DNA from: Myxococcales bacterium
GTDB taxonomy: Bacteria; Myxococcota; Myxococcia; Myxococcales; Anaeromyxobacteraceae
Length of the DNA: 7,810 nucleotides
Reading direction: 5' to 3'
Assembly: GCA_021784495.1 (NCBI GenBank)
Contig: JAJXSQ010000093.1
Coordinates: forward strand, 1-7,810
Shown: one piece after another, positions 1-7,728 of the stretch
How the letters are laid out: every line of letters starts with the position of its first letter
Position numbering within the stretch: the first letter of the stretch is position 1
Position numbers and translations under genes: made by a program
Notes under the pieces: model-generated
Told to the model about the DNA's origin: nothing
Database searches by the model: none
What the model saw: the letters and a program-made list of their open reading frames with translations, nothing else

Positions 1-60
1 CGGCGGAGCGGCGGGCCGGCGGGCGGCGGGGAGCGGCTTCGACTGCGAGCGGGCGGCCAT
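1..60 (-). CDS. Truncated 5' end of an unidentified gene downstream of metK
   Basis: Only the first 20 codons are in the window. They read ATG GCC GCC CGC TCG CAG and so on, giving a peptide starting MAARSQSKPLPAARRP that is rich in Ala, Arg and Pro. The start is supported by a strong Shine-Dalgarno, AGGAG, 7 nt upstream of the ATG, one of the best ribosome sites in the window. It lies 67 nt after the metK stop on the same strand, so it may be co-transcribed with metK. In many bacteria the S-adenosylhomocysteine hydrolase gene follows metK, but these residues do not resemble a typical start of that enzyme, so I give no name. The composition would also fit a low-complexity N-terminal extension or a basic DNA-binding tail. 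The ribosome site, not homology, is the reason for calling it. Confidence 0.5.
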   Translation of the reverse strand, partial: MAARSQSKPLPAARRPAAPP

Positions 61-67
61 GTGTCTT

Positions 68-72
68 CTCCT
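68..72 (-). promoter_or_regulatory. Shine-Dalgarno of the truncated gene at the left edge
   Basis: On the minus strand the sequence AGGAG is followed by 7 nt (AAGACAC) and then ATG at 60-58. The short A-rich stretch stands out against the GC-rich surroundings, which favours a real translation start rather than chance. Confidence 0.6.
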
Positions 73-91
73 GTTGGTGAACCGTGCCGGC

Positions 92-116
92 GCGGCGCGC
101 CCGGGGGGGGCGCCGC
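92..116 (-). terminator. Possible hairpin after metK, no U-tract
   Basis: Positions 92-98 (gcggcgc) and 110-116 (gcgccgc) are perfect reverse complements, giving a 7-bp GC stem around an 11-nt loop that contains an 8-base G/C homopolymer (103-110). It begins 11 nt after the metK stop. No run of T follows on the minus strand, so it is not a canonical intrinsic terminator. It could slow RNA polymerase or protect the metK 3' end, or be a chance product of high GC. Confidence 0.25.
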
Positions 117-127
117 CTCGCCGGGCC

Positions 128-1288
<1,161 letters not shown>

Positions 1289-1293
1289 GGCGG

Positions 1294-1297
1294 CTCC
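1294..1297 (-). promoter_or_regulatory. metK Shine-Dalgarno
   Basis: GGAG on the minus strand, followed by 5 nt (CCGCC) and the ATG at 1288-1286. It supports the chosen metK start. Confidence 0.55.
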
Positions 1298-1316
1298 GGG
1301 CGGTGGAAAGGGGGCG

Positions 1317-1346
1317 AACCTACGCGCGCGCGCGCGGGCCTGTCAA
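1317..1346 (-). promoter_or_regulatory. Candidate sigma70-type promoter of metK
   Basis: The minus strand has a perfect -35 hexamer TTGACA at 1346-1341, then an 18-nt spacer, then TAGGTT at 1322-1317, which keeps the TA...T positions of a -10 box (3 of 6 matches to TATAAT). Transcription would start near 1310, leaving a leader of roughly 22 nt before the metK ATG, with GGAG correctly placed inside it. A perfect TTGACA in such GC-rich DNA, and in the only sizeable gap between genes, makes a chance match less likely. Most of the spacer is alternating CG. Confidence 0.6.
1323..1336. repeat. (CG)7 dinucleotide tract inside the metK promoter spacer
   Basis: Seven uninterrupted CG units, extended to 16 alternating pyrimidine-purine positions if the adjoining TA at 1321-1322 is counted. 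The tract lies between the -35 and -10 hexamers of the candidate metK promoter. Alternating CG is the sequence class best known for forming left-handed Z-DNA under negative supercoiling, and short dinucleotide tracts can change in copy number. Whether either happens here is inference. Confidence 0.85.
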
Positions 1347-1361
1347 CGGTCCGGGGGAGGG

Positions 1362-1380
1362 CCCGGGGCGCGTCCCCGGG
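1362..1380 (-). terminator. GC hairpin after ptsI, possible transcription end of the PTS operon
   Basis: Positions 1362-1368 (cccgggg) and 1374-1380 (ccccggg) pair perfectly as a 7-bp all-GC stem with a 5-nt loop. On the minus strand it starts 16 nt after the ptsI stop and ends 15 nt before the metK -35 box. It lacks a following U-tract, so termination may be inefficient, need Rho, or not occur at all. Its position between two transcription units fits a boundary element. Confidence 0.35.
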
Positions 1381-1396
1381 GGCGGCGCGGGCGCGG

Positions 1397-3190
1397 TCAG
1401 CCGGAGACCGGCCCGACCTGCGCGTCGTGCTCCAGCAGCCCGCCGAAGCGGCGGCTCATCTCCGTCCGGACCTCGCGCTCGATGTCGTCGGCGGCGGTGA
1501 GCGCCAGGAGCCGGTCGAGCAGGAGGCGCCCGTCCTCGGCCCGCGCCGCGCGGATCACCCGCTTCACCAGCGGGATCGACGGCCCGTTCATGGAGAGCTC
1601 GGTCACCCCCAGGCCGAGGAGGACCAGGACGTTCATCGGCTCGCCGGCCATCTCCCCGCACATGGAGAAGGGGATGCCGGCCGCCGCCGCCGCCTGGCCG
1701 ATGGCCCGGAGCATCCGGAGGACCGCCAGGTGGAGCGGCTTGTAGAGGTAGGCGACCTCCTTGTCCTGCCGGTCGATGCCCAGCGCGTACTGGATCAGGT
1801 CGTTGGTGCCGATGCTGAAGAAGTCGCTCTCCAGCGCCAGCCGGTCGGCGATCAGCGCCGCGCTGGGCAGCTCGATCATGATCCCCACCGGCGGCAGCGG
1901 CACCTCGACGCCGGCGCGGCGCAGCTCCTCGCGGACGTCGATCAGGATCCGCTTGGCGGCGCGCAGCTCGGCCACCCCGGAGATCATCGGGAACATGATC
2001 CGGAGGGTGCCGTGGACCGAGGCGCGGAGCAGCGCCCGGAGCTGGTCGCGGAAGAGGTCGGGCTGGCGCAGGCAGTAGCGGATGGCGCGCAGGCCGAGCG
2101 CCGGGTTCTCGGCCGGGGTCCGGAGCGCGGCGGGGAGCTTGTCGCCGCCGAGGTCGAAGGTGCGGATGGTCACCGGCCGGGGGGCCAGCGCCTCCAGGAC
2201 CCGGCGGTACTCCTCGTAGTGCTCCTCCTCGGTCGGGAGCCGGTCGCGCTGCAGGTAGAGGAACTCGGTCCGGTAGAGCCCGACCGCCTCGCCGCCGTGG
2301 GAGAGGAGGCTCGGCACCTCCTCGGCGAACTCGATGTTGCCGGCGAGGCGGACGGTGACGTCGTCGAGGGTGGAGGCGGGGAGGTCGCGGGTGGAGAGGA
2401 GGTCGAGCTCGCGCTCGCGGAAGCGCTCCCGCGCGACCTCGTAGTCGGCGCGCTCCCCGGCGGTCGGGTTGACGACCACCACCCCGCGGCCGCCGTCCAC
2501 CACCACCCAGTCGCCGCGGCTGGCGACGTCGGTGATGCGGCCGGTGGCCACCACCGCCGGCACCTCCAGGGCCCGGGCCACGATGGCGGTGTGGCTCGTC
2601 TTGGCCCCGGAGTCGGTGACGAAGCCGCCCACCTTCCGGTCGTGGAGGAGGAGCGCGGTGTCGGACGGGGAGAGGTCGTGGGCGACGACGATCGCCCCCT
2701 CCGGCGGCGCCTCGTCGGCGTCCACCGCCTGGCCGAGGAGGTTCTTGATCACCCGCTCGCCGACGAAGTCGACGTCGGCCCGGCGCTCCTTGAAGTACTC
2801 GTCGGCGTCGTCGGCGAAGGCCCCCTTGATCTTGCGGATGGCGCGCCGCACCGCCCACTCGGCGTTGATCCGCTCCTCGCGGACCAGCCGCTGCGCCTCG
2901 AGGACGAGCATCTCGTCCTTGAGCATCAGCCGGTGCATGTCGATGATCGCCGCGTGGTCCGAGGCGCCGCGCCGCTCGGCGCCGGCCACCTTGCGGCGGA
3001 CCTCCTCCAGCTGCAGGTCGGAGACCTCGAAGGCGGTGCGCAGCCGCGCCAGGTCGGGCTCGACCTCGTCGGGGCCGAGCCGGCGCTTCGGGGTGCGGAC
3101 CTTGCGCCGGTCGAGGAGCCAGGCGCGCCCGATGGCGATCCCGGCCGAGGCGCCGATCCCGACGAGGGTGGTGGCGGTCCCGGCGGGCAC
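1397..3190 (-). CDS. ptsI: PTS Enzyme I (phosphoenolpyruvate-protein phosphotransferase)
   Basis: A cytoplasmic enzyme that takes phosphate from PEP onto a histidine and passes it to HPr, the first step of the PTS relay. The 597 residues match the family (E. coli about 575) with a slightly longer C-terminal tail. The N-terminal half has the helical HPr-binding region and the swivelling domain with the active-site motif GAKTSHTAIVAR (195-206; phosphorylated His200). The C-terminal PEP-binding barrel shows TFDLGGDK (344-351), the metal-binding region GIMIELPSA (436-444), FSIGTNDLIQY (458-468) and SMCGEMAGEP (509-518), with the acid/base Cys511. The GTG start directly abuts the HPr stop (TGAGTG) and has a good GGGGAG Shine-Dalgarno 6 nt upstream, inside the HPr gene. 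The first residues (GIGASAGIAIG) are where the family normally begins. It is the last gene of the PTS operon. Confidence 0.97.
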   Translation of the reverse strand: MPAGTATTLVGIGASAGIAIGRAWLLDRRKVRTPKRRLGPDEVEPDLARLRTAFEVSDLQLEEVRRKVAGAERRGASDHAAIIDMHRLMLKDEMLVLEAQRLVREERINAEWAVRRAIRKIKGAFADDADEYFKERRADVDFVGERVIKNLLGQAVDADEAPPEGAIVVAHDLSPSDTALLLHDRKVGGFVTDSGAKTSHTAIVARALEVPAVVATGRITDVASRGDWVVVDGGRGVVVVNPTAGERADYEVARERFRERELDLLSTRDLPASTLDDVTVRLAGNIEFAEEVPSLLSHGGEAVGLYRTEFLYLQRDRLPTEEEHYEEYRRVLEALAPRPVTIRTFDLGGDKLPAALRTPAENPALGLRAIRYCLRQPDLFRDQLRALLRASVHGTLRIMFPMISGVAELRAAKRILIDVREELRRAGVEVPLPPVGIMIELPSAALIADRLALESDFFSIGTNDLIQYALGIDRQDKEVAYLYKPLHLAVLRMLRAIGQAAAAAGIPFSMCGEMAGEPMNVLVLLGLGVTELSMNGPSIPLVKRVIRAARAEDGRLLLDRLLALTAADDIEREVRTEMSRRFGGLLEHDAQVGPVSG

Positions 3191-3463
3191 TCAGCGCTCC
3201 CCGAACCCGGCCTCGATCATCGCGGCCAGGGCGGTCATGGCCTGCTCGGCGTCGTCGCCCTCGCAGGTGACGGTGAGCTTCGCGCCGCGCGCGGCGGCGA
3301 GGGTGAGGACCCCCATGATGCTCTTGGCGTTCACCCGCGCGCCGTCCTTGAGGAGCCCCACCTCGGCCTTGAACCGGTTGGCGGCCTGGACGAGCTGGGC
3401 GGCGGGGCGGGCGTGCAGCCCGAGCGCGTTGACGACGGTGAAGGTCCGCTCGACGCGCGTCAT
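3191..3463 (-). CDS. ptsH: PTS phosphocarrier protein HPr
   Basis: The small cytoplasmic carrier that accepts phosphate from EI and hands it to EIIA. The product is 90 residues, normal for the family. The phosphorylation site LGLHARPAA (14-22) contains His17. The regulatory site is in VNAKSIMGVLTLAA (44-57), with Ser48 in the place phosphorylated by HPr kinase in other bacteria; the Ser followed by Ile-Met-Gly is the usual context. With hprK in the same operon, both sites are likely used. The ATG overlaps the EIID stop as ATGA, and a G8 tract ending in AA sits 7 nt upstream, perhaps serving as the ribosome site. The stop abuts the ptsI GTG. Tight overlap on both sides suggests translational coupling of EIID, HPr and EI. 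Confidence 0.96.
   Translation of the reverse strand: MTRVERTFTVVNALGLHARPAAQLVQAANRFKAEVGLLKDGARVNAKSIMGVLTLAAARGAKLTVTCEGDDAEQAMTALAAMIEAGFGER
3197..3202 (-). promoter_or_regulatory. ptsI Shine-Dalgarno inside the HPr gene
   Basis: GGGGAG on the minus strand, followed by 6 nt (CGCTGA, which includes the HPr stop) and the ptsI GTG at 3190-3188. This fixes the GTG as the start of Enzyme I. Confidence 0.65.
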
Positions 3464-4233
3464 GGATGGATTCCCCCCCCGGTGAACCGCGCCGCGAGCG
3501 CCGCCATTCCGACGCCGGCGGCGGCGGCGCCGTAGGCCGCCGGCAGGAGGCGCACGCCACGGCCGAGGGCGAGGTAGCCGGCGGCCGCCGCGACCAGCGG
3601 GATGGCCGGGACCCCGGCCAGCGCGGCGCCCGGGCCGCCGCGGAGCGCCAGGATCCCGAGGGCCACCCCGCAGAGGAGCGCGCCGGTGGCCCGGAGCCAG
3701 CCGGCGAGGCGGGGGAGCGAGAGGCGGGCGATGACCGAGACGACCCCGTCGCCGCGGGCGTAGCCGGCGCGGAAGAGGCCGAGCCGGAGCGCGGCGTGGA
3801 CCAGGTTGTAGACCACCAGCGCGGCGACGATCGCCGGCCAGCCGGCGACGAGGGCGCCGACCGCGGCCACGGCGCCGAAGAAGGGGCGGAGCGCCGTCCA
3901 GAAGAAGCCGTCGCCGACCGCGGCCAGCGGCCCCTGGAGCGTCGCCTTGTAGTCGAGCGCCGCGCCCCCCGGCTCGGCGCCGGCCGCCACCTGCTCCTCG
4001 TGGTGGATGGCGCCGCCGAGGATGGCGGCGGCCATGTAGGGGTGGCAGTTGAAGAAGCGCAGGTGGCGGGCCAGCGCCTCCTCGCGCCGGGCCGGATCGG
4101 CGTAGAGGGCGCGGAGCGCCGGCTCGATGGCGTAGGCGAAGCCGAGGTTCTGCATCCCGCGGCGGTTCCAGGCCGCCTGCAGGAAGAGGCAGCGCCAGAA
4201 GACGCGGGCCATCGTGCGGCGCGGGACGGTCAC
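3460..4233 (-). CDS. PTS mannose-family membrane component EIID
   Basis: With EIIC it forms the membrane channel that moves the sugar during phosphorylation. I start it at the GTG overlapping the EIIC stop as GTGA, giving 257 residues, somewhat short of the usual 270-300. The family start region is clear: FLQAAWNRRGMQNLGF (17-32). Also typical are FFNCHPYM (60-67) and GPLAAVGDGFFW (101-112), then several hydrophobic segments to the C terminus. An ATG at 4212-4210 (residue 8) is an alternative start. Extending upstream to 4359 gives only Arg/Gly/Pro-rich sequence lying over EIIC, so I reject that. The gene ends in an ATGA overlap with HPr, and a G8 tract (3473-3480) lies within its last codons. 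The sugar specificity cannot be read from the sequence. Confidence 0.93.
   Translation of the reverse strand: MTVPRRTMARVFWRCLFLQAAWNRRGMQNLGFAYAIEPALRALYADPARREEALARHLRFFNCHPYMAAAILGGAIHHEEQVAAGAEPGGAALDYKATLQGPLAAVGDGFFWTALRPFFGAVAAVGALVAGWPAIVAALVVYNLVHAALRLGLFRAGYARGDGVVSVIARLSLPRLAGWLRATGALLCGVALGILALRGGPGAALAGVPAIPLVAAAAGYLALGRGVRLLPAAYGAAAAGVGMAALAARFTGGGIHP
3473..3480 (-). repeat. G8 homopolymer at the EIID/HPr junction
   Basis: Eight G on the minus strand (eight C on plus) encode part of Gly-Gly-Gly near the EIID C terminus and end 9 nt upstream of the HPr ATG. The tract could act as the HPr ribosome site and is also a possible slippage site: one extra base, or a -1 shift here, puts EIID in frame with HPr without an intervening stop. 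Confidence 0.8.
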
Positions 4234-4925
4234 GCCGCCCCCCGCGCCACCAGGCCGACCGCCAGGGTGACCGCCGCGGCGACGCCGAAGAGCGCGCCCG
4301 CCCGCCGCGCCCGGAGCGCCCGCACCCCGCCGGCGGTCGCCAGCCCGGCGAAGGCCCACCAGCCGGCCCCGAGGCCGCCGGCGAGGCCCGGCGAGGAGCG
4401 GAGGAGGCCGGGGACCACCGCCGCCGCCGCCGCCGCGCCGAGCGGCGCGAGGAGCGCCGAGAGGAGGAAGGGGAGCGGCAGGCCGAGGAGGTTGAGCCGG
4501 ACCGCGGCGCGCGGGTGGTGGCAGGCGAGCTCCGCCTCGGCGCGCGCCACCAGCCGCTCGTTCTCCGCCTCCACCAGCCGGTCGGCGCCGCGGCCGACGA
4601 GGGCCAGCGGGGCGCAGACCAGGACCGCGCCCAGCGCGACGGCGGCGGTGACCCCGGTCCCGAGCGCCTGGCCGGCGAGGACGGCGCCGGCGGCGATGGC
4701 CGCGGTGGCGAGCGACTCGTGGACCGGCAGCGCCGCCCCGAGGTTCACGGCGCCGAGCCAGAGCAGCTCCAGCGGCGGGGCGACGAAGAGCCCGCCCCGC
4801 AGATCGCCGAGCGCGAGCCCGGCGAGCGGGGCGAGGGCGATCGGCCGCGAGAGCATGGCCTGCAGGAAGCCCTTCCGCTCGACGGCGGCGAAGCCCGCGA
4901 GGGCGCCGAGGAGGAGGTAGCGCAC
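4230..4925 (-). CDS. PTS mannose-family membrane component EIIC
   Basis: The integral membrane permease subunit that binds the sugar together with EIID. The product has 231 residues, a little short for EIIC (about 250-265), and is almost wholly hydrophobic with Gly/Ala/Leu-rich segments, as expected for a multi-spanning protein. Family features are RPIALAPLAGLALGD (27-41) followed by PPLELLWLGAVNLGAALP (50-67); the conserved Glu53 lies where EIIC proteins have the substrate-site glutamate. One hydrophilic stretch around residues 110-140 (ADRLVEAENERLVARAEAE) is probably a cytoplasmic loop. The GTG start lies 11 nt after the EIIB stop with a weak GGAAA about 4 nt upstream. The stop overlaps the EIID GTG, so the two partner subunits are likely made by coupled translation. 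Family assignment is firm; the substrate is unknown. Confidence 0.92.
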   Translation of the reverse strand: MRYLLLGALAGFAAVERKGFLQAMLSRPIALAPLAGLALGDLRGGLFVAPPLELLWLGAVNLGAALPVHESLATAAIAAGAVLAGQALGTGVTAAVALGAVLVCAPLALVGRGADRLVEAENERLVARAEAELACHHPRAAVRLNLLGLPLPFLLSALLAPLGAAAAAAVVPGLLRSSPGLAGGLGAGWWAFAGLATAGGVRALRARRAGALFGVAAAVTLAVGLVARGAA

Positions 4926-4936
4926 GGCTTTCCAGC

Positions 4937-5437
4937 TTACCCCGGATGGGCCGCGAGGTACCTGCGCTCCAGCTCGGTCAGCCCGATGGGGGGCTCCGTG
5001 GGGAGGGCCCGCGCCTCGATCCGGAAGCCGGCGTCGGCGAGCCGGCGGAGCAGCGCCAGCTCGAGCTCGCCGAGGTAGACCGAGGGGGTGAGCGCCCGCC
5101 GGCCGGCGGCGAAGTGGACGTTCCCGAGGTTCACCACCGGCGCCATCGCCGGGGTGAGGCCGAGCCCGGTCGCCTCGAGCACCGAGGCGACCTCGCGGAC
5201 GAGGACCAGGACGGGGGCGGCGGCGGCGGCGAGCGCCGGGAAGTCGACGGCGGCGATGGCCGAGATCCGGGCCTCCACCCCGGCCGGCAGGCAGAGGGTC
5301 ATGGCGGCGCGGGCGAGCGGGTTCCCGGCGGCGGCGTCGTCGGCCACCACCACCGTGCGCGCCCCGAGCCGCGGGATCCAGGCCTCCAGCACCTGCCCGT
5401 GGAGCAGCCGGTTGTCGACGCGTACGAGCGGGATCAC
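4937..5437 (-). CDS. PTS mannose-family component EIIB
   Basis: A cytoplasmic subunit that takes phosphate from EIIA onto a histidine and gives it to the sugar held by EIIC/EIID. The product is 166 residues, normal for a free-standing EIIB. The N-terminal motif VRVDNRLLHGQV (5-16) carries the phosphorylated His13. VVADDAAAGNPLA (30-42) and VVNLGNVHF (101-109) are also typical. In E. coli EIIA and EIIB are fused in one chain (ManX); here they are separate genes 25 nt apart. The GTG start is imposed by the motif lying at the extreme N terminus, yet no Shine-Dalgarno precedes it: the spacer is a C8 tract followed by CGCTCCCCG, the reverse of what ribosomes need. Translation may depend on coupling from EIIA. 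The stop is TAA, rare in this window. Confidence 0.95.
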   Translation of the reverse strand: MIPLVRVDNRLLHGQVLEAWIPRLGARTVVVADDAAAGNPLARAAMTLCLPAGVEARISAIAAVDFPALAAAAAPVLVLVREVASVLEATGLGLTPAMAPVVNLGNVHFAAGRRALTPSVYLGELELALLRRLADAGFRIEARALPTEPPIGLTELERRYLAAHPG

Positions 5438-5457
5438 CGGGGAGCGGGGGGGGCGCG

Positions 5458-5471
5458 CGCCGCTAGCGGCG
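5458..5471 (-). other. 14-bp perfect palindrome centred on the EIIA stop codon
   Basis: The sequence cgccgctagcggcg equals its own reverse complement and contains the EIIA stop TAG (5465-5463) at its centre. In RNA it can fold as a 5-bp CGCCG/CGGCG stem with a CUAG loop, immediately before the C8 tract in the EIIA/EIIB spacer. It may be an RNA processing or pausing site, a protein-binding site, or chance. The palindrome itself is directly seen; any role is inference. Confidence 0.6.
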
Positions 5472-5876
5472 GGCCGGCTGGGCGCGGGCCCGGAGGAGGG
5501 CGCTCGCCAGGGTGATGTTCTTCTGCCCGGCGGCGGCGGCCAGCTCGGCGGCGGCGGCCAGCGGCTCGGCGCGGGCGCTCGCCAGCTTGAGGAGCATGGG
5601 CAGGTTCACGCCGGTCACCACCTCGATCTTCTCGTCGAGGAAGGTGAGGGCCAGGTTGGCCGGGGTGCCGCCGAACATGTCGGTGAGGACCAGGACGCCG
5701 TCGCCGGCGTCCACCTCGGCGATGGCGCCGCCGAGCCGCGCGCGGGCGTCGTCCACCGACGCGTGGGCGTCCACCGACACGGCGGCGGCCCGCTCCAGCG
5801 GGCCGACGACGCCGGCGACGGTCTCGAGGAGGGCGGCGGCGAGGGGGCCGTGGGTGGCGACGACGAGGCCGATCAT
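5463..5876 (-). CDS. PTS mannose-family component EIIA
   Basis: A cytoplasmic subunit that receives phosphate from HPr and passes it to EIIB. The product is 137 residues, the size of a single EIIA domain. The start LVVATHGPLA (4-13) holds the phosphorylated His9. LTDMFGGTPANLA (64-76) contains Asp66, matching the conserved active-site Asp of the E. coli mannose EIIA. The rest is Ala-rich with a C-terminal Arg-rich tail (LRARAQPARR). The ATG lies 14 nt after the rapZ stop; no clear Shine-Dalgarno is visible in that spacer, so coupling to rapZ translation is possible. It is the first transport-component gene of the operon, directly after the two regulators. In some related bacteria stand-alone proteins of this family serve regulation only, but here EIIB, EIIC and EIID follow, so transport is the simplest reading. 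Confidence 0.95.
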   Translation of the reverse strand: MIGLVVATHGPLAAALLETVAGVVGPLERAAAVSVDAHASVDDARARLGGAIAEVDAGDGVLVLTDMFGGTPANLALTFLDEKIEVVTGVNLPMLLKLASARAEPLAAAAELAAAAGQKNITLASALLRARAQPARR

Positions 5877-5890
5877 GGCGGGGCGGGAAC

Positions 5891-6762
5891 CTACTCCTTC
5901 TCGACGTCGCGGTGCCAGAGGCGGATGCGCTGCCCGCCCGCCTCGAGCCGCCGGGCGAGCTCCCCGGCGATGGCGACCGAGCGGTGCTTCCCGCCGGTGC
6001 AGCCGATGGCGACGGTCAGGTAGCTCTTCCCCTCGGCGCGGTAGCGCGGGAGGAGGAAGCCCCCCAGCTCCACGATCCGGTCGAGGAAGGCGGCGGCGTC
6101 GGGCTGGCCGAGGACGAAGTCGCGGACCGCCGGGTCGGTCCCGGGGAGCGGGCGCAGCCCGGGGACGAAGTAGGGGTTCGGGAGGAAGCGGACGTCGAGG
6201 ACCAGGTCGGCGTGGGCCGGGAGGCCGAAGCGGAAGCCGAAGGAGACGACGGTGACGCCGAGCTGGGCCCCCTCCCCGCCCACGAACCGCCGCGCCACCA
6301 GCCGCTTCAGGTCGTGGACGTTGAGGGTGGTGGTGTCGACCACCTCGTCGGCGATCGCCCGGAGGCCGGCGAGGGCCCGGCGCTCGGCGGCGATCCCGTC
6401 GGGGACCGACTCCCCCTCCCCGGCGAGCGGGTGGCGCCGGCGGGTCTCGGAGTAGCGGCGGACGAGCGACTCGTCGGAGGCGTCGAGGAAGAGGACGGTC
6501 AGCTCGACCCCGCGGGCGCGCAGCTCGCCGATGATCCGGGGGGCCTCGCCGAGGAAGCGGGCGTCGCGGGCGTCGACCACCGCCGCCAGGCGCCAGACCT
6601 CGCCGGCGGTGTGGCCGGAGAGGTCGATGAGCCGCTCCAGGAGGACGATGGGGAGGTTGTCGACGCAGTAGTGGCCGGCGTCCTCCAGCGCGCGCAGCGC
6701 GGTGCTCTTCCCCGAGCCGGAGACGCCGGTGAGGATGACCACCTGCTGGGCGCCGGGCGCGG

Positions 6763-6766
<4 letters not shown>
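5891..6766 (-). CDS. rapZ: RapZ-family nucleotide-binding protein (YvcJ/YhbJ family)
   Basis: A P-loop protein that binds nucleotides. In E. coli RapZ senses glucosamine-6-phosphate and delivers the small RNA GlmZ to RNase E, controlling GlmS; in Bacillus the homologue YvcJ affects competence. Starting at the GTG that overlaps the hprK stop (GTGA), the product is 291 residues (E. coli 284). The N-terminal Walker A motif is GVSGSGKS (14-21), followed by HYCVDNLP (32-39) and the VDARD segment (64-68). The C-terminal domain has FGFRFGLP and LPNPYFVPGLR in mid-protein and the family hallmark GCTGGKHRSV (255-264). The final residues, WHRDVEKE, lack the Lys-Arg-Lys tail that contributes to RNA binding in E. 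coli, so its partner here is probably different. Longer reading to 7015 is rejected because it adds only Arg/Pro-rich sequence within hprK. Confidence 0.95.

Positions 6767-7728
<962 letters not shown>

Noticed and set aside
1289..1396. SAM riboswitch upstream of metK
   Set aside because: The predicted leader is only about 20 nt, and no SAM-aptamer-like set of helices is visible. The one clear hairpin lies upstream of the promoter.
1320..3560. A second long minus-strand frame overlapping ptsI and the HPr gene
   Set aside because: It is Arg/Pro/Gly-rich, whereas the frames chosen for ptsI and HPr carry all catalytic motifs.
4234..4359. N-terminal extension of EIID
   Set aside because: The extra 42 codons are Arg/Gly-rich, lie wholly within EIIC, and precede the normal family start. 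The GTG overlapping the EIIC stop is the better start.
3466..4920. Open frame on the plus strand opposite EIID and EIIC
   Set aside because: It is Arg/Ala/Gly-rich without domain character and mirrors two clear membrane-protein genes.
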